From positions 1-64,000 of the forward strand of contig CALVMH010000002.1 in assembly GCA_944343275.1 (NCBI GenBank): DNA of 64,000 bases, written 5' to 3'. The notes beneath the pieces are model-generated. The model was not told the DNA's origin. It did no database searches and worked only from the letters and a program-made list of their open reading frames with translations. The translations under genes and the position numbers were made by a program. Positions 7,366-15,947 of the stretch are shown in pieces. This stretch comes from an uncultured Clostridia bacterium. Its GTDB lineage: Bacteria > Bacillota > Clostridia > Christensenellales > Borkfalkiaceae. Position 1 is the stretch's first letter, and each line of letters opens with the position of its first letter.

Positions 7366-9444
7366 TCACGACGCGCCCTGCGTCACGATCGAGTTTACCT
7401 GCAAAAAGATGCCTTCGCCGCCCAGACCGATGAAATAGGCATCGCGCGCGAACGTCTCTCCGAGCGACGTCACGGTGAACGTCACCACGCTCACCGCACT
7501 GCCGCTGCCGACAAACACGGCGGTCAGTGTGATCTTCTCTCCGACCCATGAAAACGTGAACGTCGCCAAAACTCCCGTCTCGCTGCGCACGGAATTGAGG
7601 AAATCCGCGTCCATCCCGGAGGAAAGGAGCGCCTCCACGTTCCATCCTTCCGCCGCGGCGCAGCCCTCCCATGCGCCGTTGCAGCGAAACAGGCTGTAAT
7701 TTTCCGCGCCGCCGAAGAGGTAAAGAACGGGGACCTGCCGCGTGCTCTCCCCCTTTGCGTGCAGTGTTCCGCTCACGGTGATGGTGGCGCCTTGCGTGAG
7801 AGGCACCTGCCCGCCGCCCGTCCATGCGGGCGCAAAGGCGCAATCGGCAAGCGAACAGGACGCATCGCCGATGACGGGGACATGAAGCTCTGTGGAGGGC
7901 GTCGGCGACGATGCATCGGACAGCAGAACCGTACGCAGGCTAAGATGCATGCCCATGCAGTCCAGCCCGATCGTACACCCCTGCGCAAAACTCCCCGCCT
8001 TGGGAGTGATCGCATAGATGACGGACCGCACCGCGCCGTCCGCCCCGACGATGTGCGCGGAAAGCACAAGCGTCCCTGCGCGCGTGGCATCAAAGACGAT
8101 GCGCACGCCGTATTCCGCGGGGCCCTCCGAAAAGTCCGGTCCGCGGTAGCACGTCTGCGTGACGGACCACTCCGACGGCGCATGCACCTCCCCGTCCCCG
8201 ACGGGAAACTGCGCGCTTGCCTGCGCGGTTTGCAGCGTCAGCCGGACCGTTCCCGCCATCCCTTCACAGGTGAACGCACCACCCTCCATGACCGCTCTTT
8301 GCCCGACGGGAAGTTCTCCCGTCCATGCGCCGTCATCCGGAACATCAAGCGGATGCTCCGCCGAATATTTCCCCCAAACGGCGGTGAACACAACGTCTGC
8401 GCCGGGGTCGACCTCGTACATGGTCCCCGCCGAAGCCGTCCCGCCGTCCGTCGTCGTCCATCCTGCGAAATAACTTCCGACGGGCGCAGCGCACGCGGGC
8501 GCAGGCAGAGCAACGTGATAGCACGCCTGCGCCGCATCCCAGACGGGCACTGCGGAGACATTCTCCGCACCGACAAAAGAGATGTCGGGCGGAACAGGTT
8601 CCCACACTGCCTGCAACGAAAGTTCCCCCAGACATCCCGCCGTGCCGACGATGGGGACGCCGTCCGCCGTCCAACCCGCAAAGGTGTACCCCTCCCGCGC
8701 GCCGGGCGCAGGCAGAATGACCTCTTCTTCCACGGTGTATTCCGTGACGGCGGGCGCAGCTGCACCGCAAAGACCGCCGTATACGATGGGATATGCCTGC
8801 GCGCAGAAGTGCGCCGAGACGGTCATGTCTTCCGTCAGCAGCACCTTCTCCGCAACGGGCGCGCCGTCCGAATACCAGCCATCAAAGCGATACCCCGCCG
8901 CAGCGGCGGGCGGCGCGGGCAGCGCAACGGACGTGCCAACATCCTGCGTGACGGAAACGGGCGCCTCCTGCAAGGCGGCATGCTCCCCGCAAAGAAACGT
9001 CACGGTGCATTGCCGCACCCACTTTGCCGTGCAGACAACGGGCGCGGTGACGGGCGTCTCGCCGAATAGGAAGGCACCGCTCTCCCAGCCGTCAAAGCGA
9101 TAGCCGCTGCGCGAGGGCACCGCCGCGCGCTCCTCGCCGACCGTCTCCCCTTCCGCCGCCGTCAACGTAAACAGCGCATTCCCGTCGGCAAACACGCCGC
9201 CGTTTGCGTCCAGCGTCACCGTGAACACAGCGGGCGCAGACGGCTGTGGTTCCACGGGCGGCTCCTGTTCCGCGGGCGGCTCCTGTTCCGCGGGCGGCTG
9301 TGGTTCCGTGATGTCTTCGGGCAGCGGCTCCAAAGAGGGACTTTCCGTCACTGCCGAGGGGCGCCCCTGTTCACATGCGCAAAGCGCGCCCGCCGCGCAC
9401 AGCAACAACAACGCCAACAGGGTACATGCAAAACTTCTCTTCAT
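7366..9444 (-). CDS. Lipoprotein with InlB B-repeats
   Basis: From MKRSFACTLLALLLLC the protein has a lipoprotein signal peptide (lipobox near LCAC), then a Pro/Glu spacer made of PPAEQE repeats. Four Listeria-Bacteroides (InlB B-type) repeats follow over roughly residues 75-390; each ends in a YRFDGW or similar turn and a TAKW-like strand. The remaining 300 residues are beta-rich and not recognised. It should be anchored outside the cytoplasmic membrane and may bind surface glycans or proteins. The start at 9444 is chosen because the longer frame has no signal peptide. A terminator separates it from ilvE upstream, so it is a single gene. Confidence 0.85.
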   Translation of the reverse strand: MKRSFACTLLALLLLCAAGALCACEQGRPSAVTESPSLEPLPEDITEPQPPAEQEPPAEQEPPVEPQPSAPAVFTVTLDANGGVFADGNALFTLTAAEGETVGEERAAVPSRSGYRFDGWESGAFLFGETPVTAPVVCTAKWVRQCTVTFLCGEHAALQEAPVSVTQDVGTSVALPAPPAAAAGYRFDGWYSDGAPVAEKVLLTEDMTVSAHFCAQAYPIVYGGLCGAAAPAVTEYTVEEEVILPAPGAREGYTFAGWTADGVPIVGTAGCLGELSLQAVWEPVPPDISFVGAENVSAVPVWDAAQACYHVALPAPACAAPVGSYFAGWTTTDGGTASAGTMYEVDPGADVVFTAVWGKYSAEHPLDVPDDGAWTGELPVGQRAVMEGGAFTCEGMAGTVRLTLQTAQASAQFPVGDGEVHAPSEWSVTQTCYRGPDFSEGPAEYGVRIVFDATRAGTLVLSAHIVGADGAVRSVIYAITPKAGSFAQGCTIGLDCMGMHLSLRTVLLSDASSPTPSTELHVPVIGDASCSLADCAFAPAWTGGGQVPLTQGATITVSGTLHAKGESTRQVPVLYLFGGAENYSLFRCNGAWEGCAAAEGWNVEALLSSGMDADFLNSVRSETGVLATFTFSWVGEKITLTAVFVGSGSAVSVVTFTVTSLGETFARDAYFIGLGGEGIFLQVNSIVTQGAS
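9256..9291. repeat. 18-bp tandem repeat inside the lipoprotein gene
   Basis: Two perfect copies of GGGCGGCTCCTGTTCCGC plus partial copies encode the PPAEQE spacer. Copy number could vary by slippage and change spacer length in frame. Confidence 0.75.
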
Positions 9445-9464
9445 GCGACACCGCCTTCTCTTTT

Positions 9465-9500
9465 GTAAAGACATGCCGCTGCACCAAGTGCAGCGGCATG
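9465..9500 (-). terminator. Terminator of the tyrS-yigZ-ilvE operon
   Basis: CATGCCGCTGCAC-CAA-GTGCAGCGGCATG is a perfect 13-bp stem followed on the minus strand by TCTTT, 40 bases after ilvE. Confidence 0.75.
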
Positions 9501-9540
9501 AGGTCGCGGCTGCTCTCCCCAAACGAGAAGCCGAAACAAT

Positions 9541-10602
9541 TCAACGGACGGGTTTGCGCCAGCCGTAAGGGTCGGGAGCGGTCCCGTACTGGATGCCCGT
9601 GATGGTATCATAGAGCATCTTGGTGACGGGTCCCATCTTGCCCCCGCCGATGACGTAGTCGGTATCCTTGTAGCGGATGAGCCCGACGGGAGAAATGACT
9701 GCCGCCGTGCCCGTGCCGAACGCTTCGTCAAGCGTGCCGTCTTTCTGCGCGGCAAGGACCTCATCGATGGAGATACGGCGTTCCGAAACGGGAATGCCCT
9801 TATCTTTGAGGACCTGAATGCAGCTCTTGCGCGTGATGCCGGGAAGGATGGAACCGACGAGCGCGGGGGTGACGACCTCGCCGCCGATGACGAAGAACAT
9901 GTTCATGCTGCCCACTTCTTCGACATACTTCTTCTCGTTGGCGTCCAGCCAGAGCACCTGATCGAAGCCCTTTTCCTCCGCCTCCTCGCCCGCCTTCATG
10001 GACGCGGCGTAATTGCCGAGGCACTTTGCCTCCCCCGTGCCGCCGATGGTGGCGCGGGTATACTTGTCCTCAACGATGAGTTTGGTGGGTTCCAGACCGT
10101 GCGCATAATAGCTGCCGACGGGCGAAAGGATGATGAAAAAGAGATATTCCGTCGATGCATGCACGCCGAGCATGACGCGAGTCGCAACGATGGTCGGGCG
10201 GATGTAGAGCGCCGTGCCGGGTTCCGACGGGACCCAATCCGCATCCAGCTTCAAAAGCGTCTCCAATCCCTCCTGCGCAAGTTCTGCGGGGAAGTTGGGG
10301 ATGCACATGCGCGTTGCGGAACGGTTCATGCGCGCCCAATTCTCATCGGGACGGAAGACGCAGATCGACCCGTCCTTCTGACGGAACGCTTTCATTCCCT
10401 CGAAAATGCCCTGTGCGTAGTGGAAGATGCTCGTGGCGAGGTCGAACGCCTTGGGTTCGTTGGGCTCCACCTTGGCATCGTGCCAGCCCTTTCCCGCCGA
10501 ATATTTCATCGTGAACATGTAGTCGGTGAAATATTTACCGAAACCGAGCTGCGTGCCCTTGGCGGGCTTGTCTTTGAGTTGCTGCCTTTTGACGATTTCC
10601 AT
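9541..10602 (-). CDS. ilvE: Branched-chain amino acid aminotransferase
   Basis: This PLP enzyme makes or breaks down Leu, Ile and Val by transamination with 2-oxoglutarate. The 353-residue protein matches the eukaryotic-like BCAT group: FHYAQGIFEGMKAFR near the N-terminus, GSYYAHG, and the PLP lysine (about residue 193) in GTGEAKCLGNYAAS, with EEVGSMNMFF and a C-terminal FGTGTAAVISPVG. I use the MEIVKRQQ start because GGAGG is 8 bases before it. It is the third gene after tyrS and yigZ with no terminator between, so it may share the tyrS attenuator. BCATs often also accept aromatic amino acids. Confidence 0.95.
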   Translation of the reverse strand: MEIVKRQQLKDKPAKGTQLGFGKYFTDYMFTMKYSAGKGWHDAKVEPNEPKAFDLATSIFHYAQGIFEGMKAFRQKDGSICVFRPDENWARMNRSATRMCIPNFPAELAQEGLETLLKLDADWVPSEPGTALYIRPTIVATRVMLGVHASTEYLFFIILSPVGSYYAHGLEPTKLIVEDKYTRATIGGTGEAKCLGNYAASMKAGEEAEEKGFDQVLWLDANEKKYVEEVGSMNMFFVIGGEVVTPALVGSILPGITRKSCIQVLKDKGIPVSERRISIDEVLAAQKDGTLDEAFGTGTAAVISPVGLIRYKDTDYVIGGGKMGPVTKMLYDTITGIQYGTAPDPYGWRKPVR

Positions 10603-10645
10603 AAGAACGCCTCCGTTCTGGATTTTCATTCAATTCTCTTGCCGC

Positions 10646-11275
10646 TTATTTGCCGAGCGGGAAGGGTGCGAGCGCACAGCTTTGACGGACGATCTCCAAC
10701 CTGCCGCACAGCGCATCCGAAAGCGATGCGCAAAACGCCTGTTCCTCCGCCGCCCGCACGCGGATAAGAAAACGGGCTTTTTCGGAGAATTCCCGCGAGA
10801 CGAGCTCGCATCTGCCGTTCACGGCGCGCATGAGCGCATCCACTTCCGCATATTCTGCAATCAGCTGCAAAAACGCGCATTCCTCCCAGCGGGCAAGCGG
10901 CGCCTGTTCCAGACATTCCGACGCACACCCCGCATAGGCGCGCGTCAGTCCGCCCGCGCCCAGCTTGACGCCGCCGAAGTAACGCACCACGGCGACCGCC
11001 GTTTCGCACAGCCCCCTGGCGCGCAGAACGCCCAGAATGGGCATGCCCGCCGTCCCCTGCGGCTCGCCGTCGTCTGAAAATCGCATGAGATTCCCGAGGC
11101 GGTCGGCGACATACGCGTGGCAGACGTGCGTAGCGAGCGGGTGCTCCCCGCGCACAAAGGCGAGGAATGCGCGCGCTTCCTCCTCCCCTGCGACATGATC
11201 GCAGTACGTGAGAAAGCGGGACTTTTCAATGACCTTTTCCGCACAATGCGGCGCGGCGACGCTCAGAAAGCTCAT
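10646..11275 (-). CDS. YigZ/IMPACT family protein
   Basis: The 209-residue protein has the UPF0029/IMPACT fold: KSRFLTYC at the start, the THVCHAYV strand, and the signature [16 protein letters not shown] followed by [16 protein letters not shown] smaller C-terminal ferredoxin-like domain follows. Members have been linked to translation control in eukaryotes, but the bacterial role is not settled. Its ATG overlaps the tyrS stop codon (ATGA), so translation is coupled. The longer upstream frame is an artefact of reading through tyrS. Confidence 0.9.
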   Translation of the reverse strand: MSFLSVAAPHCAEKVIEKSRFLTYCDHVAGEEEARAFLAFVRGEHPLATHVCHAYVADRLGNLMRFSDDGEPQGTAGMPILGVLRARGLCETAVAVVRYFGGVKLGAGGLTRAYAGCASECLEQAPLARWEECAFLQLIAEYAEVDALMRAVNGRCELVSREFSEKARFLIRVRAAEEQAFCASLSDALCGRLEIVRQSCALAPFPLGK

Positions 11276-12465
11276 CCGACAATGACGTTGAGGCGCACCT
11301 TCTTCCCCTTGAACAGGGTGAAGGGCGAGGCGGGAAGCGCGGCGTTGACGTCCGTCACCTTCTCGCCGTTGATGCTCACGCCGCCCTGCTCGACAAGCCT
11401 GCGCGCCTCGCCGTTGGACTTGCACAGCCCCGTGGCGAGCAGCGCGGCAAGCACCGTCTGCGTGCCTGCGGGCACCCGCTTTTCGGGCATCTCCCCCTCG
11501 CCGCCGAAGGCTGCGCGCGCCTCTGCCTGCGCCGCAAGCGCCTTCTCTTCGCCGTGCACCATCTTGGTGAGCTCGAAGGCGAGCACCTCCTTGGCGCGGT
11601 TGATGCGCTCATCTTGAAATTTTGTGAGCTCCGCGATCTCCTCCAACGGCAGGAAGGTGAGGAGCTTCAGGCACTTTTCGACGTCGGCGTCCGCCGTGTT
11701 GCGCCAATACTGATAAAACTCATAGGGCGAAGTCTTGTTCTCGTCCAGCCAGACGGCGCCCTTTTGCGTCTTGCCCATCTTCTTGCCCTCGCTCGTGGTG
11801 AGCAGGGTGAAGGTCATGGCGAACGCCGCCTTGCGCTCCTTTCTGCGGATGAGGTCGGCGCCCGCCAGAATGTTGCTCCACTGATCGTCCCCGCCAAGCT
11901 GCAAGAGGCACCCGTACTTGCGGTTTAAGACGAGGAAGTCATACGCCTGCATGAGCATATAGTTGAATTCGAGGAAGGTGAGCCCCTTCTCCATGCGGGA
12001 GCGGTAGCACTCCGCCGTGAGCATCTTGTTGACGGAAAAATACACGCCCACGTCACGCAGAAAGTCCACATAGTTGAGGTCCAGAAGCCAATCGGCGTTA
12101 TCCACGACGACGGCGCCGTTCTCCCCTTCGAAGCGGATGAAGCGCGCCATCTGCTTTTTGAAGCACTCGACGTGATGCTTCACCGTTTCGCGCGTCATCA
12201 TCGAGCGCATGTCCGTCCTTCCCGAGGGGTCGCCGATCATGCCCGTGCCGCCGCCGATGAGGATGATGGGCTTGTGCCCCGCGTCCTGCATGTGCTTCAT
12301 GGCGACGAGCTGCATAAAGTGCCCGACGTGCAGGCTGTCCGCCGTCGGGTCAAACCCGATATAAAAGGGAACGCACTCCGTTCCGAGCTTTTCGTAGAGC
12401 TCTTCCTCGTAGACGGTCTGCTTGATAAATCCCCGCGCACGCAGGGTGTCCATGACGTTTTGCAT
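11272..12465 (-). CDS. tyrS: Tyrosyl-tRNA synthetase
   Basis: Class I synthetase charging tRNA-Tyr. The HIGH motif appears as HVGH at residues 46-49 ([12 protein letters not shown]), and the KMSKS loop as KMGKT near residue 230. The tyrosine/tRNA pocket segment [13 protein letters not shown] is intact. The last 60 residues form an S4 RNA-binding domain ([18 protein letters not shown]). The start at MQNVMDTL is set by AAAGGAG 6 bases before it. The 397 residues are a normal length for the TyrRS type with that loop. Expression appears to be controlled by the leader-peptide attenuator upstream rather than a T-box. Confidence 0.97.
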   Translation of the reverse strand: MQNVMDTLRARGFIKQTVYEEELYEKLGTECVPFYIGFDPTADSLHVGHFMQLVAMKHMQDAGHKPIILIGGGTGMIGDPSGRTDMRSMMTRETVKHHVECFKKQMARFIRFEGENGAVVVDNADWLLDLNYVDFLRDVGVYFSVNKMLTAECYRSRMEKGLTFLEFNYMLMQAYDFLVLNRKYGCLLQLGGDDQWSNILAGADLIRRKERKAAFAMTFTLLTTSEGKKMGKTQKGAVWLDENKTSPYEFYQYWRNTADADVEKCLKLLTFLPLEEIAELTKFQDERINRAKEVLAFELTKMVHGEEKALAAQAEARAAFGGEGEMPEKRVPAGTQTVLAALLATGLCKSNGEARRLVEQGGVSINGEKVTDVNAALPASPFTLFKGKKVRLNVIVG

Positions 12466-12489
12466 GTGTGCTCCTTTCTGCCGCATATC

Positions 12490-12608
12490 AAAAAACGGTC
12501 TGCGCCGCGCGCAAACCGTTTCATCCACCTTGTCTACGCGCGGAAACAATATTACGCAAGAACGTAATACGCGTAGCCGTAAATTGCAACCGCAAGCGAA
12601 TGTTTCAT
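12490..12608 (-). promoter_or_regulatory. Tyrosine attenuator in the tyrS leader
   Basis: On the minus strand the transcript encodes an 18-residue peptide with four Tyr codons, overlapping RNA segment 1 (12563-12576). Segment 1 can pair with segment 2 (12534-12556): CTACGCG with CGCGTAG, and TATTACG with CGTAATA. Part of segment 2 (CCGCGCG, 12537-12543) can instead pair with CGCGCGG (12505-12511) inside the terminator. The terminator stem AACGGTTTGCG/CGCAGACCGTT (12490-12520) ends in six T. A ribosome stalled at Tyr codons would free segment 2 to block the terminator. This is the logic of the his/trp attenuators. It is read from sequence only. Confidence 0.75.
12552..12608 (-). CDS. tyrS leader peptide (Tyr-rich)
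   Basis: The reading frame is [18 protein letters not shown], with Tyr at 10, 12, 14 and 15. Its ATG lies 6 bases after the -10 box, so the mRNA probably starts at or within a base of the ATG and is translated leaderless. It ends inside the hairpin segment that competes with the tyrS terminator. It has no other recognisable function, and its size, codon content and place are what a transcription-attenuation leader needs. Confidence 0.75.
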   Translation of the reverse strand: MKHSLAVAIYGYAYYVLA

Positions 12609-12614
12609 GACCTT

Positions 12615-12643
12615 ATTATACGACGCGGAAGGACAAAAGTCAA
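12615..12643 (-). promoter_or_regulatory. Promoter of the tyrS operon
   Basis: TTGACT, 17 bases, TATAAT on the minus strand. Confidence 0.8.
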
Positions 12644-12746
12644 ACGCTTGCACGGCATTTCCCGCCAAAAGCGGCAATTTATTTGAGAAAGCGAAAGATG
12701 CGCGCAAAGAAAGCGCCCTGCTTAGACGGCAAATTTCAAGCACTGT

Positions 12747-12935
12747 TTAAACGCATGCCGCATCCGCGCAGGCAAGGCGCTCCTTTGTATTGAGCCCCTC
12801 CAACGCATGCAGTGCCGCGAGCGCCCCTTCCGGCGTGCGCAGCTGCGAAAGGCGGGCGCGCAGCGCCGCATTGCGCCGTTCCCGTTCGCGGCGGCGCAGG
12901 GAGTTTTGTACTTCTTCCATAGAGAATGCTTTCAT
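12747..12935 (-). CDS. Small hypothetical protein (62 residues)
   Basis: The frame MKAFSMEEVQNSLRRRERER is followed by an Arg/Ala-rich helical stretch and ends ACADAACV. I recognise no family. GGGAG lies just before the first ATG; a second ATG five codons later is also possible. It is divergent from the WYL regulator, sharing a 90-base intergenic region. Its existence as a gene rests only on the open frame, a helical amphipathic composition and the ribosome site, so it could be spurious. Confidence 0.35.
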   Translation of the reverse strand: MKAFSMEEVQNSLRRRERERRNAALRARLSQLRTPEGALAALHALEGLNTKERLACADAACV

Positions 12936-12958
12936 ACTCCCTATGATACGCATAATTG

Positions 12959-12987
12959 TTGACAGATATTGTCATATATGCTACAAT
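12959..12987 (+). promoter_or_regulatory. Promoter and candidate operator of the WYL regulator
   Basis: TTGACA, 17 bases, TACAAT. The inverted repeat TGACA-GATAT-TGTCA (12960-12974) overlaps the -35, suggesting autoregulation. Confidence 0.7.
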
Positions 12988-13028
12988 ATTTTCCGCAATT
13001 TCAAAAAAATTTTCGGAGAACGTGTCGG

Positions 13029-13949
13029 ATGAAGTATCAGATCATGATCGGCATCCTGTTCCGCCTGCTCATGCGCAGGCACATGACGGCACAGGAACTT
13101 GCCGCGCACTTCGACATTTCGCCCCGTTCCGTCTACCGCTATGTCGAGGAGATGATCGTCTCCGGCGTCCCCATCGACGTGGCGCGCGGTCCGGGCGGCG
13201 GCATTTACATTTCGGACGCCTACAAATTGCCGTGCGGATTTTTCACGCGCGAAGAGTACGAGAGCGCCATACAGGCAATGAAGGCAATGGAACGCGAAAT
13301 GAGCGGCACGGCACTCTCCGCGGCGATCGCCAAACTTTCGGCGCAGCGCAAAGCGGAACGGCACAGCGAGGCACTGACGGGCAACATCCTTGTGGACAGC
13401 GGGGCATGGGGCAGCGGACGGCAGTTTTCCGAGAAACTCGCCCGCATCGAACGCGCCGTCAACGAACGGGAAGCCCTCGAAATAGACTATGTCGACCGCG
13501 CGGGCAATCATACGCACCGCGTCATCCTGCCCCACCTGCTCGTTTACAAACAGCGGCTTTGGTACGTCTATGCCCACTGCCGTCTGCGCGGAACGTTCCG
13601 TCTCTTCAAAGCAGGGCGCATGCGCACCATCATCGGCACGGGCGAGACGTTCGAACGCATTCCCTTTTCGCGCGAGGACGTTCCGCTCTCCTTCTGGACG
13701 GACGACGAAAAGACGGTGGAAGCACGCTTTGCACTCGAACGGGACGCCGTTCCCTTTGCCGAAGAATGGCTGGGCGTGGAGGCGGTATACGAAAAAGACG
13801 GCAAAAAATACGCCGAAGCAATTTTGCCCGACGATGAATCCCTGTTGGGCAAGATCTTGTCGGCAGGCGCGGGATTTACCGTGCTTGCCCCCGCCGCGCT
13901 TGCCGAACGGGTACGGCGGGAGGCGGAAAAGATCGCGGCGCGCTATTGA
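13029..13949 (+). CDS. HTH/WYL-domain transcriptional regulator (YafY type)
   Basis: Residues 1-60 are an HTH_11 winged helix (MTAQELAAHFDISPRSVYRYVEEM), with a wing reading GPGGGIYI. A helical linker leads to a WYL domain around residues 140-220, where the signature is changed to LWYVYAHC followed by RTFRLFKAGR-like basic residues. A WCX-like C-terminal extension ends the protein. WYL domains bind nucleotides or DNA breaks and often control defence or repair genes. I used the ATG at 13029 because the promoter lies inside the longer frame and GGAG precedes this codon. At 306 residues it is full length. Confidence 0.88.
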   Translation: MKYQIMIGILFRLLMRRHMTAQELAAHFDISPRSVYRYVEEMIVSGVPIDVARGPGGGIYISDAYKLPCGFFTREEYESAIQAMKAMEREMSGTALSAAIAKLSAQRKAERHSEALTGNILVDSGAWGSGRQFSEKLARIERAVNEREALEIDYVDRAGNHTHRVILPHLLVYKQRLWYVYAHCRLRGTFRLFKAGRMRTIIGTGETFERIPFSREDVPLSFWTDDEKTVEARFALERDAVPFAEEWLGVEAVYEKDGKKYAEAILPDDESLLGKILSAGAGFTVLAPAALAERVRREAEKIAARY

Positions 13950-13976
13950 CGCGCTCCTCCGTCCGCATCATACAAA

Positions 13977-14010
13977 GCGGGCGCGCCTGCCGTATGGCAG
14001 GCGCGCCCGC
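13977..14010. terminator. Bidirectional hairpin between the WYL gene and proA
   Basis: A perfect 15-bp stem (GCGGGCGCGCCTGCC-GTAT-complement) between convergent genes. Confidence 0.7.
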
Positions 14011-14016
14011 TCCTGT

Positions 14017-15255
14017 TTATTTCCGGATCTGTCCGTTCCCGCGGACAACGAATTTATAGGAAGTGAGCTCTTTTAAGCCCATCGGACCGCGCGCATGGAG
14101 CTTCTGCGTAGAGATGCCCATTTCCGCCCCGAACCCGAACTCGAACCCGTCCGTAAAGCGCGTGGAGGCGTTCACATAGACGCACGCCGAATCGACCTCG
14201 CGCAGGAAGAGCTCCGCCGCCCCGTCGTCGGCGGTGACGATCGCCTCGCTGTGATGAGTGGAGTGCTTATTGATCCAACTGACCGCCTCGCGCACGCCGT
14301 CCACGATCTTGACGGAGAGCTTCATCGCAAGATATTCCGTGAAATAGTCCTCCTCGCAGGCGGCGCCCACGAAGGGCACGTAGCGGCGCGCCCGTTCATC
14401 CCCCACAAGTTCCACGCCCTTCTCCCGCAGGGGCGCAAGCAGGTCTGCAAGGTGCTCGCGCGCGAAGGCGTCGTCCACAACGAGGCTCTCGCAGGCGTTG
14501 CACACGCTGATGCGCTGCGTCTTGGCGTTCAAGAGGATGGTCTTGGCCATTGCAAGGTCTGCACTCTTTTCCACATAGACGTGGCAGTTGCCCGTTCCCG
14601 TTTCGATGACGGGGACGGACGCGTTCTCCAACGTGCTTTGGATGAGCGCCGCACCCCCGCGCGGGATGAGCACGTCGAGCGTGCCCTTCTGCCGCATGAA
14701 CTCGCGCGCGCCCTCGCGGGAGGTGTCCTCGATGAGCTGGATGAATTCGGGGTCGAACCCGCCCGCGCGGATGGCGTCTTTCATCACACGCACGATGGCG
14801 GCGTTGGAGCAGAACGCGTCCTTGCTGCCGCGCAGAACGACGGCGTTCCCGCTCTTTAAGCACAGCCCGACGGCGTCCGCCGTCACGTTGGGGCGCGCCT
14901 CGTAGATGATGCCGACGACGCCGAAAGGAACGCGCACGCGGGAGACGTCCAGCCCGCCCGCCGTCGTGAAATGTTCGATGACTTCCCCGACGGGACAGGT
15001 GAGCGCGACGAGCTGACGAAGCCCCTCCGCGATCCCAGCGATGCGCTTTTTGTCGAGCAGCAGCCGGTCGCGCAGCCACGCCTCGCGCGTGAAGCGGGCA
15101 AGGTCCTCCGCGTTCGCCGCAAGGACCTCCTCCTCGCGCGCAAGCAGCGCGTCCGCCGCAAGCATAAGCATGTTATTCTTCTCCGATTCGGAAGAAAACG
15201 CTGCGGCGTTTGCGTGCTCTTTCGCAAGCCGGCAGGTTTCGGAAATGGTCATCAT
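14017..15255 (-). CDS. proA: Gamma-glutamyl phosphate reductase
   Basis: NADPH-dependent enzyme of proline synthesis, reducing gamma-glutamyl phosphate to glutamate semialdehyde. The 412 residues match ProA throughout: GVVGIIYEARPNVTADA, the nucleotide loop VVLRGSKDA, the catalytic cysteine in QRISVCNACESLVV, and the C-terminal FGAEMGISTQKLHARGPMGL. Usually it pairs with proB, which is not next to it here; it stands alone with its own strong promoter. The start MMTISETC could also be the second Met. Confidence 0.96.
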   Translation of the reverse strand: MMTISETCRLAKEHANAAAFSSESEKNNMLMLAADALLAREEEVLAANAEDLARFTREAWLRDRLLLDKKRIAGIAEGLRQLVALTCPVGEVIEHFTTAGGLDVSRVRVPFGVVGIIYEARPNVTADAVGLCLKSGNAVVLRGSKDAFCSNAAIVRVMKDAIRAGGFDPEFIQLIEDTSREGAREFMRQKGTLDVLIPRGGAALIQSTLENASVPVIETGTGNCHVYVEKSADLAMAKTILLNAKTQRISVCNACESLVVDDAFAREHLADLLAPLREKGVELVGDERARRYVPFVGAACEEDYFTEYLAMKLSVKIVDGVREAVSWINKHSTHHSEAIVTADDGAAELFLREVDSACVYVNASTRFTDGFEFGFGAEMGISTQKLHARGPMGLKELTSYKFVVRGNGQIRK

Positions 15256-15291
15256 GGCACCTCTTTTTCGTATTCTGACGATGATAACAAA

Positions 15292-15320
15292 ATTATATCA
15301 AAATTCCGCGCCGCTGTCAA
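15292..15320 (-). promoter_or_regulatory. Promoter of proA
   Basis: Perfect TTGACA and TATAAT, 17 bases apart, 37 bases before the proA start. Confidence 0.8.
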
Positions 15321-15337
15321 ATCAACGAAAACCACAC

Positions 15338-15374
15338 AAAAAAGCCCGCCGAACCCTCCTCCGACAGGCTTTTC
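15338..15374 (-). terminator. Terminator of the accessory operon
   Basis: AAAAGCCTGTCGG...G-rich loop...complement, followed on the minus strand by TTTTTT. It lies 70 bases after the SRA-like gene. Confidence 0.7.
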
Positions 15375-15379
15375 AGAAG

Positions 15380-15400
15380 CATTATGTCTGACATAATACT
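15380..15400. promoter_or_regulatory. 17-bp palindrome, repeated in the thrS leader
   Basis: ATTATGTC-T-GACATAAT is perfectly symmetric. A near copy (19 of 21 bases with its flanks) lies at 25599-25619. It is a possible shared binding site of unknown protein. Confidence 0.35.
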
Positions 15401-15445
15401 ATCATTGATTGGGAATTATGCGAATTACAGCCCCTTTTCGTGCCA

Positions 15446-15919
15446 TCAACCATCTACCAAATCAACACGTTCTAACCTAAACTGGTATTCGTTTCGAAGT
15501 TTTCCATCCGCCCCACGATCTTTGGTATATTCAAAATCTGTAACATAAAACATTCCTTGTTCATAAAATACCTTCTCGCCATCTTTTATATTATCCTTGC
15601 AGTCGTACACCAGCAAACGAACGGGCCTTTTTTCATGAATTGCATCCATCAAAGCCTTGTTGCCCCTCGTTAGCTTTTGATCGCCGAATTTCCCTTCTCC
15701 AGAGTAACGATAGACGCCTTCATCAAACCACCGATCATTATAAACATATCCAGATGAATTGATTACCGAAATTACTATGATTTCCGTGGCCGTAATATTG
15801 ATTCCTCTTGACCGATAATCAAAATCCCTTGGTATGTAAACATGATTCGACAGCCATTCCAACGTTCTTGGCGTATCATATTCATAATATAAATCATTTA
15901 ATCCTATGAATCCAGACAA
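15446..15919 (-). CDS. SRA/YDG-like DNA-base reader protein
   Basis: The core VYNDRWFDEGVYRYSGEG followed by GDQKLTRGNKAL and PVRLLVYDC resembles the SRA/YDG fold, where a loop flips out and reads a modified cytosine or related mark. No nuclease motif is visible in 157 residues. AAAGGAG stands 8 bases before a TTG at 15919, which I take as the start; an ATG at 15991 would overlap the previous gene by 44 bases. It closes an HTH-VWA-InlB/EVE-like operon. The fold assignment is by eye and moderate. A role in sensing modified DNA is inference. Confidence 0.6.
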   Translation of the reverse strand: MSGFIGLNDLYYEYDTPRTLEWLSNHVYIPRDFDYRSRGINITATEIIVISVINSSGYVYNDRWFDEGVYRYSGEGKFGDQKLTRGNKALMDAIHEKRPVRLLVYDCKDNIKDGEKVFYEQGMFYVTDFEYTKDRGADGKLRNEYQFRLERVDLVDG

Positions 15920-15947
15920 ATCCGCGTTCTCCTTTTTATAGATATTT

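Noticed and set aside
7773-9568. Long open frames on the plus strand over the InlB-repeat lipoprotein and similar shadows over GC-rich genes (for example 23695-25563, 43221-45401)
   Set aside because: They are antisense shadows of clear genes with arginine-rich, low-information translations and no ribosome sites.
12521-12531. AAGGTGGATGAAACGG in the tyrS leader as a T-box sequence
   Set aside because: It matches only the first half of the T-box motif, and the leader is too short for a stem I with specifier. The leader-peptide model explains more of the sequence.
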